Origin: Plenodomus lindquistii
Taxonomy: Eukaryota > Ascomycota > Dothideomycetes > Pleosporales > Leptosphaeriaceae
Assembly: GCA_025504975.1 (NCBI GenBank)
Contig: JANUWI010000011.1
Location: 124,001-188,000 of the forward strand
DNA length: 64,000 nucleotides
Direction of reading: 5' to 3'
Program-made: the position numbers and the translations under genes
Notes under the pieces: model-generated
Seen by the model: the letters and a program-made list of their open reading frames with translations, nothing else
Told to the model about the DNA's origin: nothing
The model's database searches: none
Shown: positions 55,259 to 64,000 of the stretch, piece after piece
How positions within the stretch are numbered: position 1 is the first letter of the stretch
How the letters are laid out: every line of letters starts with the position of its first letter

Positions 55259-56794
55259 TCACTGGCGCTCGCGCTCTTGGAACCGCTCCACAGGATCCGC
55301 AAAAGATCGTGATAGGCCTACTGAGGCCCAGAAGTCGTCGCTAACGTCTACCCGGCGTGAGAGTCGCTCAAGCAATGATCGCGCATCACGGAGCTCCTGG
55401 TCTAGAGGTGGTGTGCCAGCCGATTCGATCGGAGAAGTGACATCCTCCCCAGCGCTCGTGTGCTCTTCGAGCGGTCCGTCTAGCTGATCTAGTCGCGCAT
55501 TCTCGTCACTCTCAGGAGCCGCGCGGGGGCTGTAGAAACTTCGAACATATGCGCTTGCATCTCTCGAGCGCTCGAGTACACGTTGCGAGTACCGGTCCGA
55601 GTCGCGCATTGGAGGTTCGTTGGAGAAATATGAGGGGCGCATGCGGCGGCGAGACTCGAGAGCGTTTTCGGAAGCCTGGCGACGGGATCGTAGCTCCTGC
55701 GAAAGCGCGCGTCGGCTTCTGTAGTCCATCAAGGGTCGCATTGCTGGCACAGAGGACCCGTCGGCTGGCTCGTCCTCGTCGGTATCAGACGCGGTGTCGT
55801 TGTCTGAGGATTCACAGGCGCGCATAAACAGCTCGTTTTGCGGTAGGGAATCTCTTGGCGAGGGGACTGTGAGGTGTGTTCGAGAGGATGTGGCCGAGTT
55901 GGAGCTACCGGCTCGTGAGCTGGGATGTGAGTTGGAGAAGGAGGCTGATGCGGCGGCGGATGCAAAGGACGACTCGGCTGTGGGCGCAACGGGATCTGGC
56001 ACGACTGTACCAAGGAACTCGTCCCATGGCGCGTTTTCCTCCATGGGGCTGATGCTGCGTTCGCGGTCGCCCAGGCCGCCGACTGTGATGACGGGGCTCC
56101 ACGACTCGCGCAGGGAGCTCGACGGCAGCGGTCCGTCGGCAATGGTACGGCGACCCATTCTGCGCAGCGGGGGGAAGCCCACGGCGTTGTTGTCGCCGTT
56201 GTCGGGCGCGTCGTCGAATGCGTCGGGGGTGTCGCCCCTTGTTACGGAATCGGCGCGGGCATTCCACGAGCGCCCCAAGCGCGGCGGTCCGTTGCGAGAG
56301 TAGTCTTGGGGCGTGCGCACTGCAGGCAGGAGCTCAGTGTCGACGGCTGCGGCCTCGATGAGCTGCTCGTGCAGGCCGGCTGCGGGCGCAAAGCCGGGCG
56401 TCAGGGCGGGCAGGGGCTCCAGCGCGTGGGAGCGATGGTAGGCGCGCATGAACCGGTCGAGGCGATTGCGCGTGCGACGCAAGCTGCTCTCATCGCGCTG
56501 CAGAGTCGGCGGCTCGCGTGAAGGCTCGTTGGAGGAGCGGTCGTCTGCCCTCGACACCTCGGGCACGGGCGGCGGGGCCAGTCGCGTGCGCGTCAAGTAC
56601 TCGTGCTGTGCGGCGCTCCTGCCTGTGGAAAACACCAACAAGTCCCTGTCGGCTGATAGACTCTGCGCCCGGGGCGGCCGTTGAGGGCGCGACCGACGCC
56701 TGATGGGAGATCGCCCGCCCGTCACATCGGCGCGAAGGACGTCTTTTCCCTTGGGCTCGTCCCTGTTGATGTTCCATCCGATTGGGATGCCCAT
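55259..56794 (-). CDS. Uncharacterised Ser/Arg-rich protein
   Basis: A single exon of 511 residues from the ATG giving MGIPIGWNINRDEPKGKDVL. The open frame runs further upstream to 57139, but that part is His-rich and atypical and would overlap the promoter of the next gene, so I treat it as non-coding. No known domain is seen. The protein is mostly disordered, with basic N-terminal SPIRRRSRPQRPP, a conserved-looking helix RRTRNRLDRFMRAYHRSH, Ser-rich spacers, and a C-terminal segment with DARSLLERLSRRVDVSDDFW followed by ASVGLSRSFADP. I recall the DDFWASVGL type of ending from other ascomycete hypothetical proteins, suggesting a conserved short motif. Function unknown. Confidence 0.75.
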   Translation of the reverse strand: MGIPIGWNINRDEPKGKDVLRADVTGGRSPIRRRSRPQRPPRAQSLSADRDLLVFSTGRSAAQHEYLTRTRLAPPPVPEVSRADDRSSNEPSREPPTLQRDESSLRRTRNRLDRFMRAYHRSHALEPLPALTPGFAPAAGLHEQLIEAAAVDTELLPAVRTPQDYSRNGPPRLGRSWNARADSVTRGDTPDAFDDAPDNGDNNAVGFPPLRRMGRRTIADGPLPSSSLRESWSPVITVGGLGDRERSISPMEENAPWDEFLGTVVPDPVAPTAESSFASAAASASFSNSHPSSRAGSSNSATSSRTHLTVPSPRDSLPQNELFMRACESSDNDTASDTDEDEPADGSSVPAMRPLMDYRSRRALSQELRSRRQASENALESRRRMRPSYFSNEPPMRDSDRYSQRVLERSRDASAYVRSFYSPRAAPESDENARLDQLDGPLEEHTSAGEDVTSPIESAGTPPLDQELRDARSLLERLSRRVDVSDDFWASVGLSRSFADPVERFQERERQ

Positions 56795-57205
56795 GGTGTG
56801 ATGGTTTGGGTGGGCGGGTATCGAACAAGCTGGGCGTGGTGGTGTCGTGGTGTCGTGGTCGTGGTCGTGGTGATGGACGCGCCGGGCGATGGTTTGGGGT
56901 CGAGGAGACTGAACCTGAACCCGATCCTGGGGAAGGCGTTCGCCAACACCAAACCAGGGGAACACGTCGACACAATGGCCACCACAATGCACTTTGGAGA
57001 AACCTGTGCACGATTTGATACACAATCGCGGAACTCGCTTCACCATGTCTCGACACCAACGACCATAGAATCCACTGCCAAGACATGGTTGCCTCTTCCG
57101 GGCGGAGGCGATGCCACCTGCAGCCCTAGGTAGATCCACTCAACACCATCCTACATCTGGCTTGACTCACCGTTGCCCATGTTACCATAACGAGTTGCAG
57201 CGGCC
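56795..57205. other. Divergent promoter
   Basis: Between the uncharacterised gene and dihydrofolate synthetase. An open minus-strand frame across it (to 57139) is judged non-coding. Confidence 0.45.
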
Positions 57206-59158
57206 ATGGCCATGATCCAGCCCGGCTTGCAACGCATCAGCCAGCTCTTGAAAAATGTCGACTTTCCGTGGAAGGCGATACACGTCGCCGGTACCAATGG
57301 CAAGGGCTCCGTTTGCCATTATGCATCGTCCCTTTTGACCAACAAACAAATCAAATGCGGCAAGTTCACGTCTCCGCATCTCGTAGATAGGTACGCGTTC
57401 TGTCACGTGGGTGTCAGTCTGAAGTTCTAATTCAATCACAGATGGGACTGCATATCCATCAATAATCAGCCTGTCGACGAAAACTTCTTCAAAAGGGTTG
57501 AGAAACATTTCATCAGGCGGAATTTGCAGGAAAACATCAACGCTTCACCCTTCGAGATCCTCACCGCCACCGCTTTCCAGATCTTCAATGTCAAAAATGT
57601 CGAGATTGGCGTGATAGAGGTTGGCATGGGTGGAAAGCTCGACGCCACCAACATTCTACAGAACCAACACATTTCAGTCATAACCAAGATTGCACGAGAC
57701 CATGAAGCCTTCCTAGGCAACACGCTGGCTCAGATCGCTCTGCACAAGGCCGGCATTCTCAGACCCAACATACCTTACATTGTCAGTCCCTCAAACCCGT
57801 GGAATGTCCACAATGTGATTGATGAGTATGCCGAAGAAATCGGTGCTGGCCCTCGTCTCACCGGCGATGCGCCTGAATTACAACGTCTATACAGCTCATC
57901 AGGCTGGGTACAGTTCGCCAGCCGGCTACAGCCTTTTCAAAGAGACAATGCAGTATTGGCCATGGTAGCAGCTACGGAAGCATGCAAAAGCTTGAAATTC
58001 GCTGACCAGATCGCTAACAAGCTGTGGATCTTCGGGAAGGAGCCAAACCATGGGCGATGCGAAGAGGTCCATGTTTTGGCAGTGTTTGGCCACGGTGCGA
58101 ATCCAGGGAGAAGGATTCTCGTTGATGGCGCTCATAATCCGGATGCGGCCATTGCCCTCAATGAGCATGTTGATGTGCATCAGAGGCAGAGGACTATCAA
58201 GGGACAGCGCCCGCGCAAGAGTGGCTGGCCAGTAACATGGGTGCTCGCTATGACCGAAGGCAAAGATGCACGGCGATACCTCCAGTATCTACTCAGGCCA
58301 GGCGATAACGTCATTACTACATCATTTGGTCCAGTGGATGGCATGCCATGGGTCAAGCCCATGGATCCGAAGGAGCTGCTGGACATTGCGCAGTCTGTCG
58401 AACCCGGTATCTTCGGTCTACATATCCCCCAAGCCGAACCACTTCGCGCGCTTTGTGCAGCGAAACACCTCGTCAAGGGTGAGCAGCCTATTGTCTTGAC
58501 AGGAAGCTTATATTTTGTCGGTGACCTTCATCGCGAGATACGATCCAGGTCACATCCGGAATATTTGACGGGGAAGAAGAGCGAAAATGATAGGGAGATG
58601 TTCCAACGCATACTAGAAGAAGAGAGAATGAGAGTCAAACAAGCTCTCTCGCGGGCGAGCGTTGGAGACTCTGATGTCGACATAGGTGCCTCGGTCCAGT
58701 TGCATCTGAGCGAGGAGCAGCAGAAGCGTCTGGGAGATCGCGAAAAGCGAGAACAAATGCTGCTAGAAATCCGTGCGCTCGATGACGAATTGAAGCGTGT
58801 TGAGGAGGCTGAACGCACTATTCCGTCACCGAGCGTTTTCCATGCCGAAAGACTTGCTGCCACGATGATCACGGCCGACGGCGCAGATTCACAAGAGGAA
58901 CAGTCTGAACCGACATCGACGTCCTCGTTGAAGCAGCAGTATGGTAAAGCTTTGGGTGAGATACGAGCCAAGTTGCGTGCGCTACAAGCTTCTGCGGAGG
59001 TCGCCGCTCCCACGGCTGCTGTCGACATTGAGGCGGAGAAGATACAGGAAACAGCATCCGATGTGCCAGAGGAAGGAGTAGAGGAGCAGAACCAGGAAAC
59101 GCCTGAAATGATGACGTCGCAGGATCAAGACGATAACAAGAAGAATGAGACCACATAG
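57206..59158 (+). CDS. FOL3: Dihydrofolate synthetase with extended C-terminus
   Basis: Two exons, 57206-57390 and 57442-59158, with a 51-nt intron; 633 residues. The ligase part shows MIQPGLQRISQLLKNVDFPW, the P-loop HVAGTNGKGSVCHY (Lys33), FTSPHLVDRWDCISIN across the splice, SPFEILTATAF, IGVIEVGMGGKLDATN and LVDGAHNPDAA, the Mur-ligase/FPGS family pattern. It ends where yeast Fol3 ends, near LTGSLYFVGDLHREI (about residue 428). The enzyme joins dihydropteroate and glutamate with ATP in folate synthesis. A further ~205 residues follow in the same exon: a charged, coiled-coil-like region (LSEEQQKRLGDREKREQMLL, SLKQQYGKALGEIRAKLRAL) and an acidic end. Fol3 is about 425 residues in yeast, so this tail is extra. 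It is convergent with the TatD gene, only 171 nt away. Confidence 0.9.
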
Positions 59159-59329
59159 AGCGATGGCCTTCTCATCACGAATGAACATCTTGTATGTATG
59201 GACTTATGGTGTGACAAAGGCTGGAGCCATGTGAATAGATGTAGAAGCTGAACCGACATACCCCACTCAACATCTTCACATATTCGCACTCAACTACCAC
59301 CTTAGCAAAAGACCTCCAGCGCTCCCACC

Positions 59330-60533
59330 CTACTCCACCGTCTCCCCAAGCCCAAACATCTTCACTGAATTTTTCCAAGCCCTATCCACGTATTAGCCTA
59401 CTACACGTTTTCCTTATCAAACCCATAGAGTCGACTTACGCTTCAGTAACCTCCTCTACACTTACGCCCTTGATCCCAGCAACCGCCCACGCTACATGCG
59501 TAATCGCCACACTCTCGTTCCGTCCCTTGACCATACACCCTTCGACAAACTTTTCCTTCTTGACTGCTTTCGGCAGCGGCGGCGCGTCCTTGAGATATGC
59601 GGCTGAGGCGTGTGAAGGACGCATTTCGCACCATGGACCGTCAGTTTCGAGATGCAGGTGTGTGAGGGGAATTTCTCGGACCACTGCGATGTTTTCTTCC
59701 GCTGGGAGGGGGGCTAGTCAGACTTCAAGACCTGAAAGCATAGAGATAGTCCTCATTTGAAGGGAGGGGAAGGAAGGGGTAAAAGGAAAGACATGACGAC
59801 GGCAACTACAACTGGACAAACGTACTCTTCATACTACACCCGTTGACGCCAATATCAAACCCCAACTCCACCAGCCTACGCATCTCCTCCACAGTTCCTG
59901 TAAAACTATGCACAAGCCCCCTCTTGGGCAACTGCTCCAGTTTCTCCGTCAACAAGCGTTCGAAATCCTCGCTTGCGGCGCGGGAATGCAAGAAAAGCGG
60001 TAATTGCAGTTCGACGGCTAGTTCGAGCTGTGCGGCAAAGTACTTGAGTTGTTGGTCCTTGGGTGTAAGGAACAAGCGATCGTAGTCTAATCCGATTTCA
60101 CCGAATGCTACTGCATATCCACTCTCCTTTCCTTGAACAGCTACCTCGCGCAAAGCAGATATCAGCGCATCAGGACCGCCGGGGAAAGAATCAAATTGGT
60201 TCGCGGAGCACGGGTGCACGCCCACTGTTGCGTAACACTGTCCAGAATGTTGTTGGGAGATTTCAATGGCGTGTTTGGATTCGGCGAGGTCGGAGCCCGT
60301 GACCATGAATTTTTGGCAGCCGGCATCTTGAGCGCGTTGGAGGATGGAGGGGAAGTCGGGCGCGTGGCGTTGGGTGCCGTGGTAGAGGCCTTGGAAGATG
60401 GGGTCTGTGAAGTTTATGCCGATCTAGGGAGTGGTGGTGGTTAGTTGAGGGGATGGTGAGGGGAGTGGGTTCTTCTGACGTCGATGTAGCGAAGTGGTTT
60501 GGAGGTGGTTGGTTGGGGTGTGGAGGTGGTCAT
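59330..60533 (-). CDS. TatD-family nuclease (TATDN1 type)
   Basis: Four exons, complement(59330-59381, 59440-59701, 59826-60423, 60480-60533), with introns of 58, 124 and 56 nt; 321 residues. Metal-site motifs appear in order: YIDIGINFTDPIFQGLYHG (the eukaryotic form, Asn in place of the bacterial HxH), YATVGVHPCS, AFGEIGLDYDR, PLFLHSRAA, GLVHSFTGTV and LETDGPWCEMRPSH. The last exon adds the typical end AAWKNSVKMFGL. TatD enzymes are metal-dependent 3'-5' exonuclease/endonucleases implicated in DNA degradation during cell death and in repair. The small last exon is needed: without it the protein would stop at VTEA and lose the final helix. Confidence 0.92.
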
Positions 60534-60984
60534 TGTGGAGAGAAGACGATTTTGGAAGTCTACGAGAAAGTTAGCAGAGGTTATCATAAAGAAAAAAAGT
60601 CGTAACATCTGCTCAATGTACTTAAATGAACAGATATGACAAAAACGTAGAAAGCAATTTTAGAGAAGGTGACGCACCCGAAGAACTGCTCGCTAACGTG
60701 GCAGGTTGGATGGACAATTGCAGCGATCGACTTGTCTTCCGTATACAAGATACACGATTATATTTTACTGCTCTCGGAACAATTGCAAACATAGATGTGA
60801 CTAGTGGGTGAATGTAAGTGACTGGTCGCTGGTCAAAGTTGCCAAAAGTATATGCGGCCATGCTCTTTTGGGTCTAGCCTCTGAGCTTGCTGGCAGACGA
60901 CAACCTGGGCCTCTTCACATCTTGAGCTGACAACATTGATTCATCGGGTTCAACTTCTAGTCTTTCTATTACGGGATTGTCGCG
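60534..60984. other. Divergent promoter, TatD / Vfa1-like
   Basis: No gene is seen. A 61-codon plus-strand frame at 60626 has no features. Confidence 0.45.
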
Positions 60985-61720
60985 ATGGCTCTAGAAAACA
61001 CATGGCACTTGCGGCGCGTTGCGGATAATGCGTCCAAAGCCTGCTGGATCTGCTACAAACCAACGACGAGCGTGCTCATCACGCCCAACAACAAGGTTGG
61101 TTCAGAGTCCCACCATCAGTCCACAATACTCAGATCTTATCAGGACTTCTTCTATACATGCCCAGGTCATTTGACAGATCGAGGCTTCTGCCAGCCCGAT
61201 GCGGATGAGGTGGCGGAGATCGATGCCAAGAAGAAAAAGGAACAGATGGACCGCGAGATTGAAGCAGTGAAGAAAGAGTACGAAGAGAAGCAGAAAACTA
61301 AGCGGGAAAAGCGGAAAAATAAGGAAAAGGAGAAAGATAAAGAGAAGGAAAAAGAATCGAAGAATAAGGACGAGGAGGAGGATAAGCAGGATGAGAAGGC
61401 AAAGGAAGATAAGGTAAGCGACGTGTCACGTCCTGTGTAGTATCGTCTAACAGCAACACCAGATCAAGGAACTCACCAAGACCAAGGAGAAAACAGAAGC
61501 AGAGTTTAGTCCTCGCATCTTCCATCTCAACAAGTGAGTTCTTTACAACGTCACAGCATATCTATTGGCCACGCCCAAATCACACTCTACTAACAACCCA
61601 CCTAGAAACTTTTACCAGATGCGTCTCGACAAGATTCGCAACGCGGAAATTGCAAAACGCAATCGTGAGCGCCTCTCCAACCCTGCAAACTTCCCCTCTG
61701 TGCCTACAAATCTACCTTGA
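60985..61720 (+). CDS. VFA1: Vps4-associated protein 1 (Vfa1-like)
   Basis: Four exons, 60985-61095, 61144-61413, 61463-61533 and 61606-61720, with introns of 48, 49 and 72 nt; 188 residues. The N-terminus has a zinc-binding look (ASKACWICYKPTTSVLIT, then FFYTCPGHLTDRGFCQ). The middle is a long Lys/Glu-rich helix (about residues 65-130). The conserved end reads FYQMRLDKIRNAEIAKRNRE and finishes PSVPTNLP. In yeast Vfa1 binds the ESCRT AAA-ATPase Vps4 at endosomes through its C-terminal region. The first intron is a multiple of three without a stop, so its retention would insert 16 residues between the two cysteine clusters. Confidence 0.88.
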
Positions 61721-64000
61721 GCTGGTATGCCCCCTCCTCAAACTCCCCATACAATGGATCAACAAGCCGCACAGAAGACATGCTTTCATCGCCGAGAGTG
61801 ATGCTGTCACTTCTCACTCTTACTCTCAGGATGTACACGGCAATCCGGTCAAGCATTCCAATAAGGTGGGGAATGAAATGTCTCGACAACTTGGTCTACG
61901 CCAACCGAAGTGTGTTGGTTTGTTGTATATTACGCTATTTATATACGAATAAGCTCATAGTTGTGGAGTCACAAGCGCTAGAAATACCAACTATTGATAC
62001 GTACACAACGCACCGGGAGGCTGACAAATGTGTTATTAGCTTGTATGCTATGCTCATGACATGCTAGAGTACACAGCAGCATCATTGTGCTTAACTGATT
62101 GCGCATAGTCACCCTAGAAGTATGTGACTGCGGTATTGTACGGCGTAGAGTGTGCGTTGAAACATACGAACTCCTCCGTAACCTACCGATGCTAGGCTAT
62201 TCCACACTCTTACTTGGTGACTGGCTGGATGAATATAAATGTGTGTGCGCGGTTCGTGGTGGGTGTACTCGATCCTTCCCGTTTGAGCAATGCAGTCAGC
62301 AATTAGTATCTGGTCGGGTCTGACATACCCACTCCTTGCGAGCATACCGGACGGGAGAGCTATCAGGTGGTACAGTGCGTGGCACGATATATTGATGTTG
62401 TTTTTAGATATAGCTACGTGTGAGTGGTTGCAATGGGTGACTCATATCGCGGCGGGGGTTCAGTTGCCAGTCACCTGCTCGTCTGATGGGTATCGCGGCA
62501 ATTGGGTCCGGGGAAAGGGTAGTCCTTCTTGTGTTTGTGTGTCACCTGTCTCGAGTCCCAGGGCTATGGAAATGCCATATATCGTCGATCAACGATTGCT
62601 AGAACGGTTCCACGGCTCTACGGACCACAGCGTGGAACGTTTGTACCTCGTGGCCCCCACATTGCGGTCAAGTCATGGTACTACGATTGGTGACATGTAT
62701 TCCCCGTAGTCGTCCATTCACGGCCGTGTAATGGACAGGGCATCGATTCCCACGGTGAATGAATCGAGACAAGCGTATGTGTGTGCCCCGATGCCTTTGA
62801 GTTACGCTACATGCTCGTGCATGGCCAAATCAGTGTCGTCGCTCGCGTTCTGGGAAAGGATTCATGCGGGTAGCCGACCGGTATCTGATCCGTCCAAATA
62901 CTAGATCAGGACTGTCGTGCAATGCATAATTCTTCCAAGTACACATGTCGTAAGAGCGGGGCATGATGGACCTCAGCTTTGAATCCCTTGGACACGGTGA
63001 TGATGTGGTACAACTCACCGATTTAGAGTGTGTCACAAGCAATGTTGATACCGCTGTCTAATCAGCAATACTACGGAGATCGGTAAGTGATCCATTGGTT
63101 AGTTGTCATGAACGTGTCGTAAGGGGGGAAAGTATGACATGCATCCTGCGCTGAAACAGGAAGTCATTACTGGACAACGGAGGGAGTTGAGACTTATATT
63201 GTAGTTGGCGTCAATATGTATAAATTGGCATGTATATAATTCATGATCATATCTTCATATATCCGTATGCGAATGTGTGAGGACGTAGTGTATGGTGAAG
63301 GGTCGACCCATCATATTTGTCAGCAAAGAAACTGCTGTAATTGTATCGCGTAGGCACGCTACAACCAGCAGATTCTCTCATGCAAGGCGCTGGATGCAAG
63401 AGGAGGGGATGACCTACCTCATCCCACCGCAATACGCCAAACAAATTGTCCACAAGCCTCAGCCCCAGCTTTTATGAGCAATCAGTTCTCGTCTACCCTC
63501 CAATTGGGATTTCCTAGCTTAGCCGTCTCAGGTCTCCACCAGTTCTCGTCCCCAGATCTAAGCTGCGCAAACATGCGGCAAAGCCCGTTGACTACCCCTA
63601 CACTTTGCGAGTACTAGTGCTCACCTTCGCCATCAGGCCCAATTCTGCCGCAAGTCCGATGCTGACAGCAGTCCACTTCTTACGCATAAAAAAGCATACG
63701 CACATAAAAGTCACCATAAGCTCAAACCCACACGAAGTGCAAAGGATGTGGAACCTCGTCAACGTCGGCTCAGATATGCACACGATTTGTATACGCCTAC
63801 ACACACCTTCCCCTTCCGGCATAGCGTACATGAAGTTGCATGTGGTACTCTACGGCAGCCGGGAGAGTAAGGACATATACAACTAGCTCGCCTTACGGCT
63901 GGCACGATACGTCGCGCCACGGTTTCGGCGTCACCGCATGATATGTACATTATCACATCCACCATCCTTTGCGCTAGTAGGAGTTGACCTGCCTTTGAGC
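61721..64000. other. Gene-poor right end
   Basis: About 2.3 kb with normal composition and no recognisable gene. The longest frame, 139 codons at 62290-62709 on the plus strand, lacks an RNY codon pattern, domains or splice partners. It may hold decayed sequence like the left end, or long flanks of a gene beyond the window. Confidence 0.4.

Noticed and set aside
56795..57139. Upstream extension of the 511-residue uncharacterised protein by 115 codons.
   Set aside because: The extra part is His/Pro-rich with a different codon pattern and occupies the divergent promoter. The ATG at 56794 begins a more plausible N-terminus.
62290..62709. A 139-codon frame at the right end.
   Set aside because: It has no codon periodicity, domain or signal, and its length is within what random DNA gives over 2 kb in six frames.

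Overview
This window comes from a filamentous ascomycete (Pezizomycotina), most likely a Dothideomycete of the Pleosporales type. The reasons are short GT-AG introns (mostly 48-90 nt) in compact genes, full-length orthologues of fungal housekeeping proteins, an intron-containing tRNA-Arg, and AT-rich blocks almost devoid of CpA/TpG that look like repeat-induced point mutation (RIP). The species call is inference; no marker gene is present.

Left end (1-14 kb): gene-poor. Two AT-rich RIP-like blocks (1-385, 791-1085) flank a GC-balanced island. One good gene sits here, a two-exon C2H2 regulator of the Rpn4 type (3452-5605, minus). The following 8.5 kb carries no intact recognisable gene. It holds a weak candidate small cysteine-rich secreted protein and three stretches of broken coding sequence, all on the minus strand (9.2-10.3, 11.1-11.6 and 12.7-13.3 kb).

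14-18 kb: a secreted heme-thiolate peroxygenase, a short-chain dehydrogenase broken by a one-base frameshift and an in-frame stop, and a p24-family cargo receptor.

18.8-61.7 kb: a dense housekeeping segment. In order: SWC4/DMAP1 (chromatin), a YCK-type casein kinase 1, NUP133 (nuclear pore), an STF2-like hydrophilin, DRE2 (cytosolic Fe-S assembly), AXL2-like cadherin-fold membrane protein, a GNAT acetyltransferase, a short RecQ helicase, a UBA-UBX protein, VAP/Scs2, asparagine synthetase, a Gly/Asn-rich secreted protein, a mucin-like single-pass membrane protein, a PQ-loop vacuolar transporter, the mitochondrial Holliday-junction resolvase CCE1, tRNA-Arg(UCU), an uncharacterised 511-residue protein, dihydrofolate synthetase with a long extra C-terminus, a TatD nuclease and a Vfa1-like protein. 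Exon joins were worked out by hand from splice sites and frame. All multi-exon genes listed with joins give totals divisible by three.

Right end (61.7-64 kb): no supportable gene.

The genes do not form a pathway or biosynthetic cluster, and I see no convincing undescribed multi-gene system. The points most worth checking are: the long tail on dihydrofolate synthetase; a TTGACGCGTC element shared by the promoters of the two recombination genes; paired Gcn4/CPC1-type sites inside early introns of asparagine synthetase; an intron that splits a start codon; the variant Glu-Ala-Asp triplet in the peroxygenase; and the row of decayed genes at the left.
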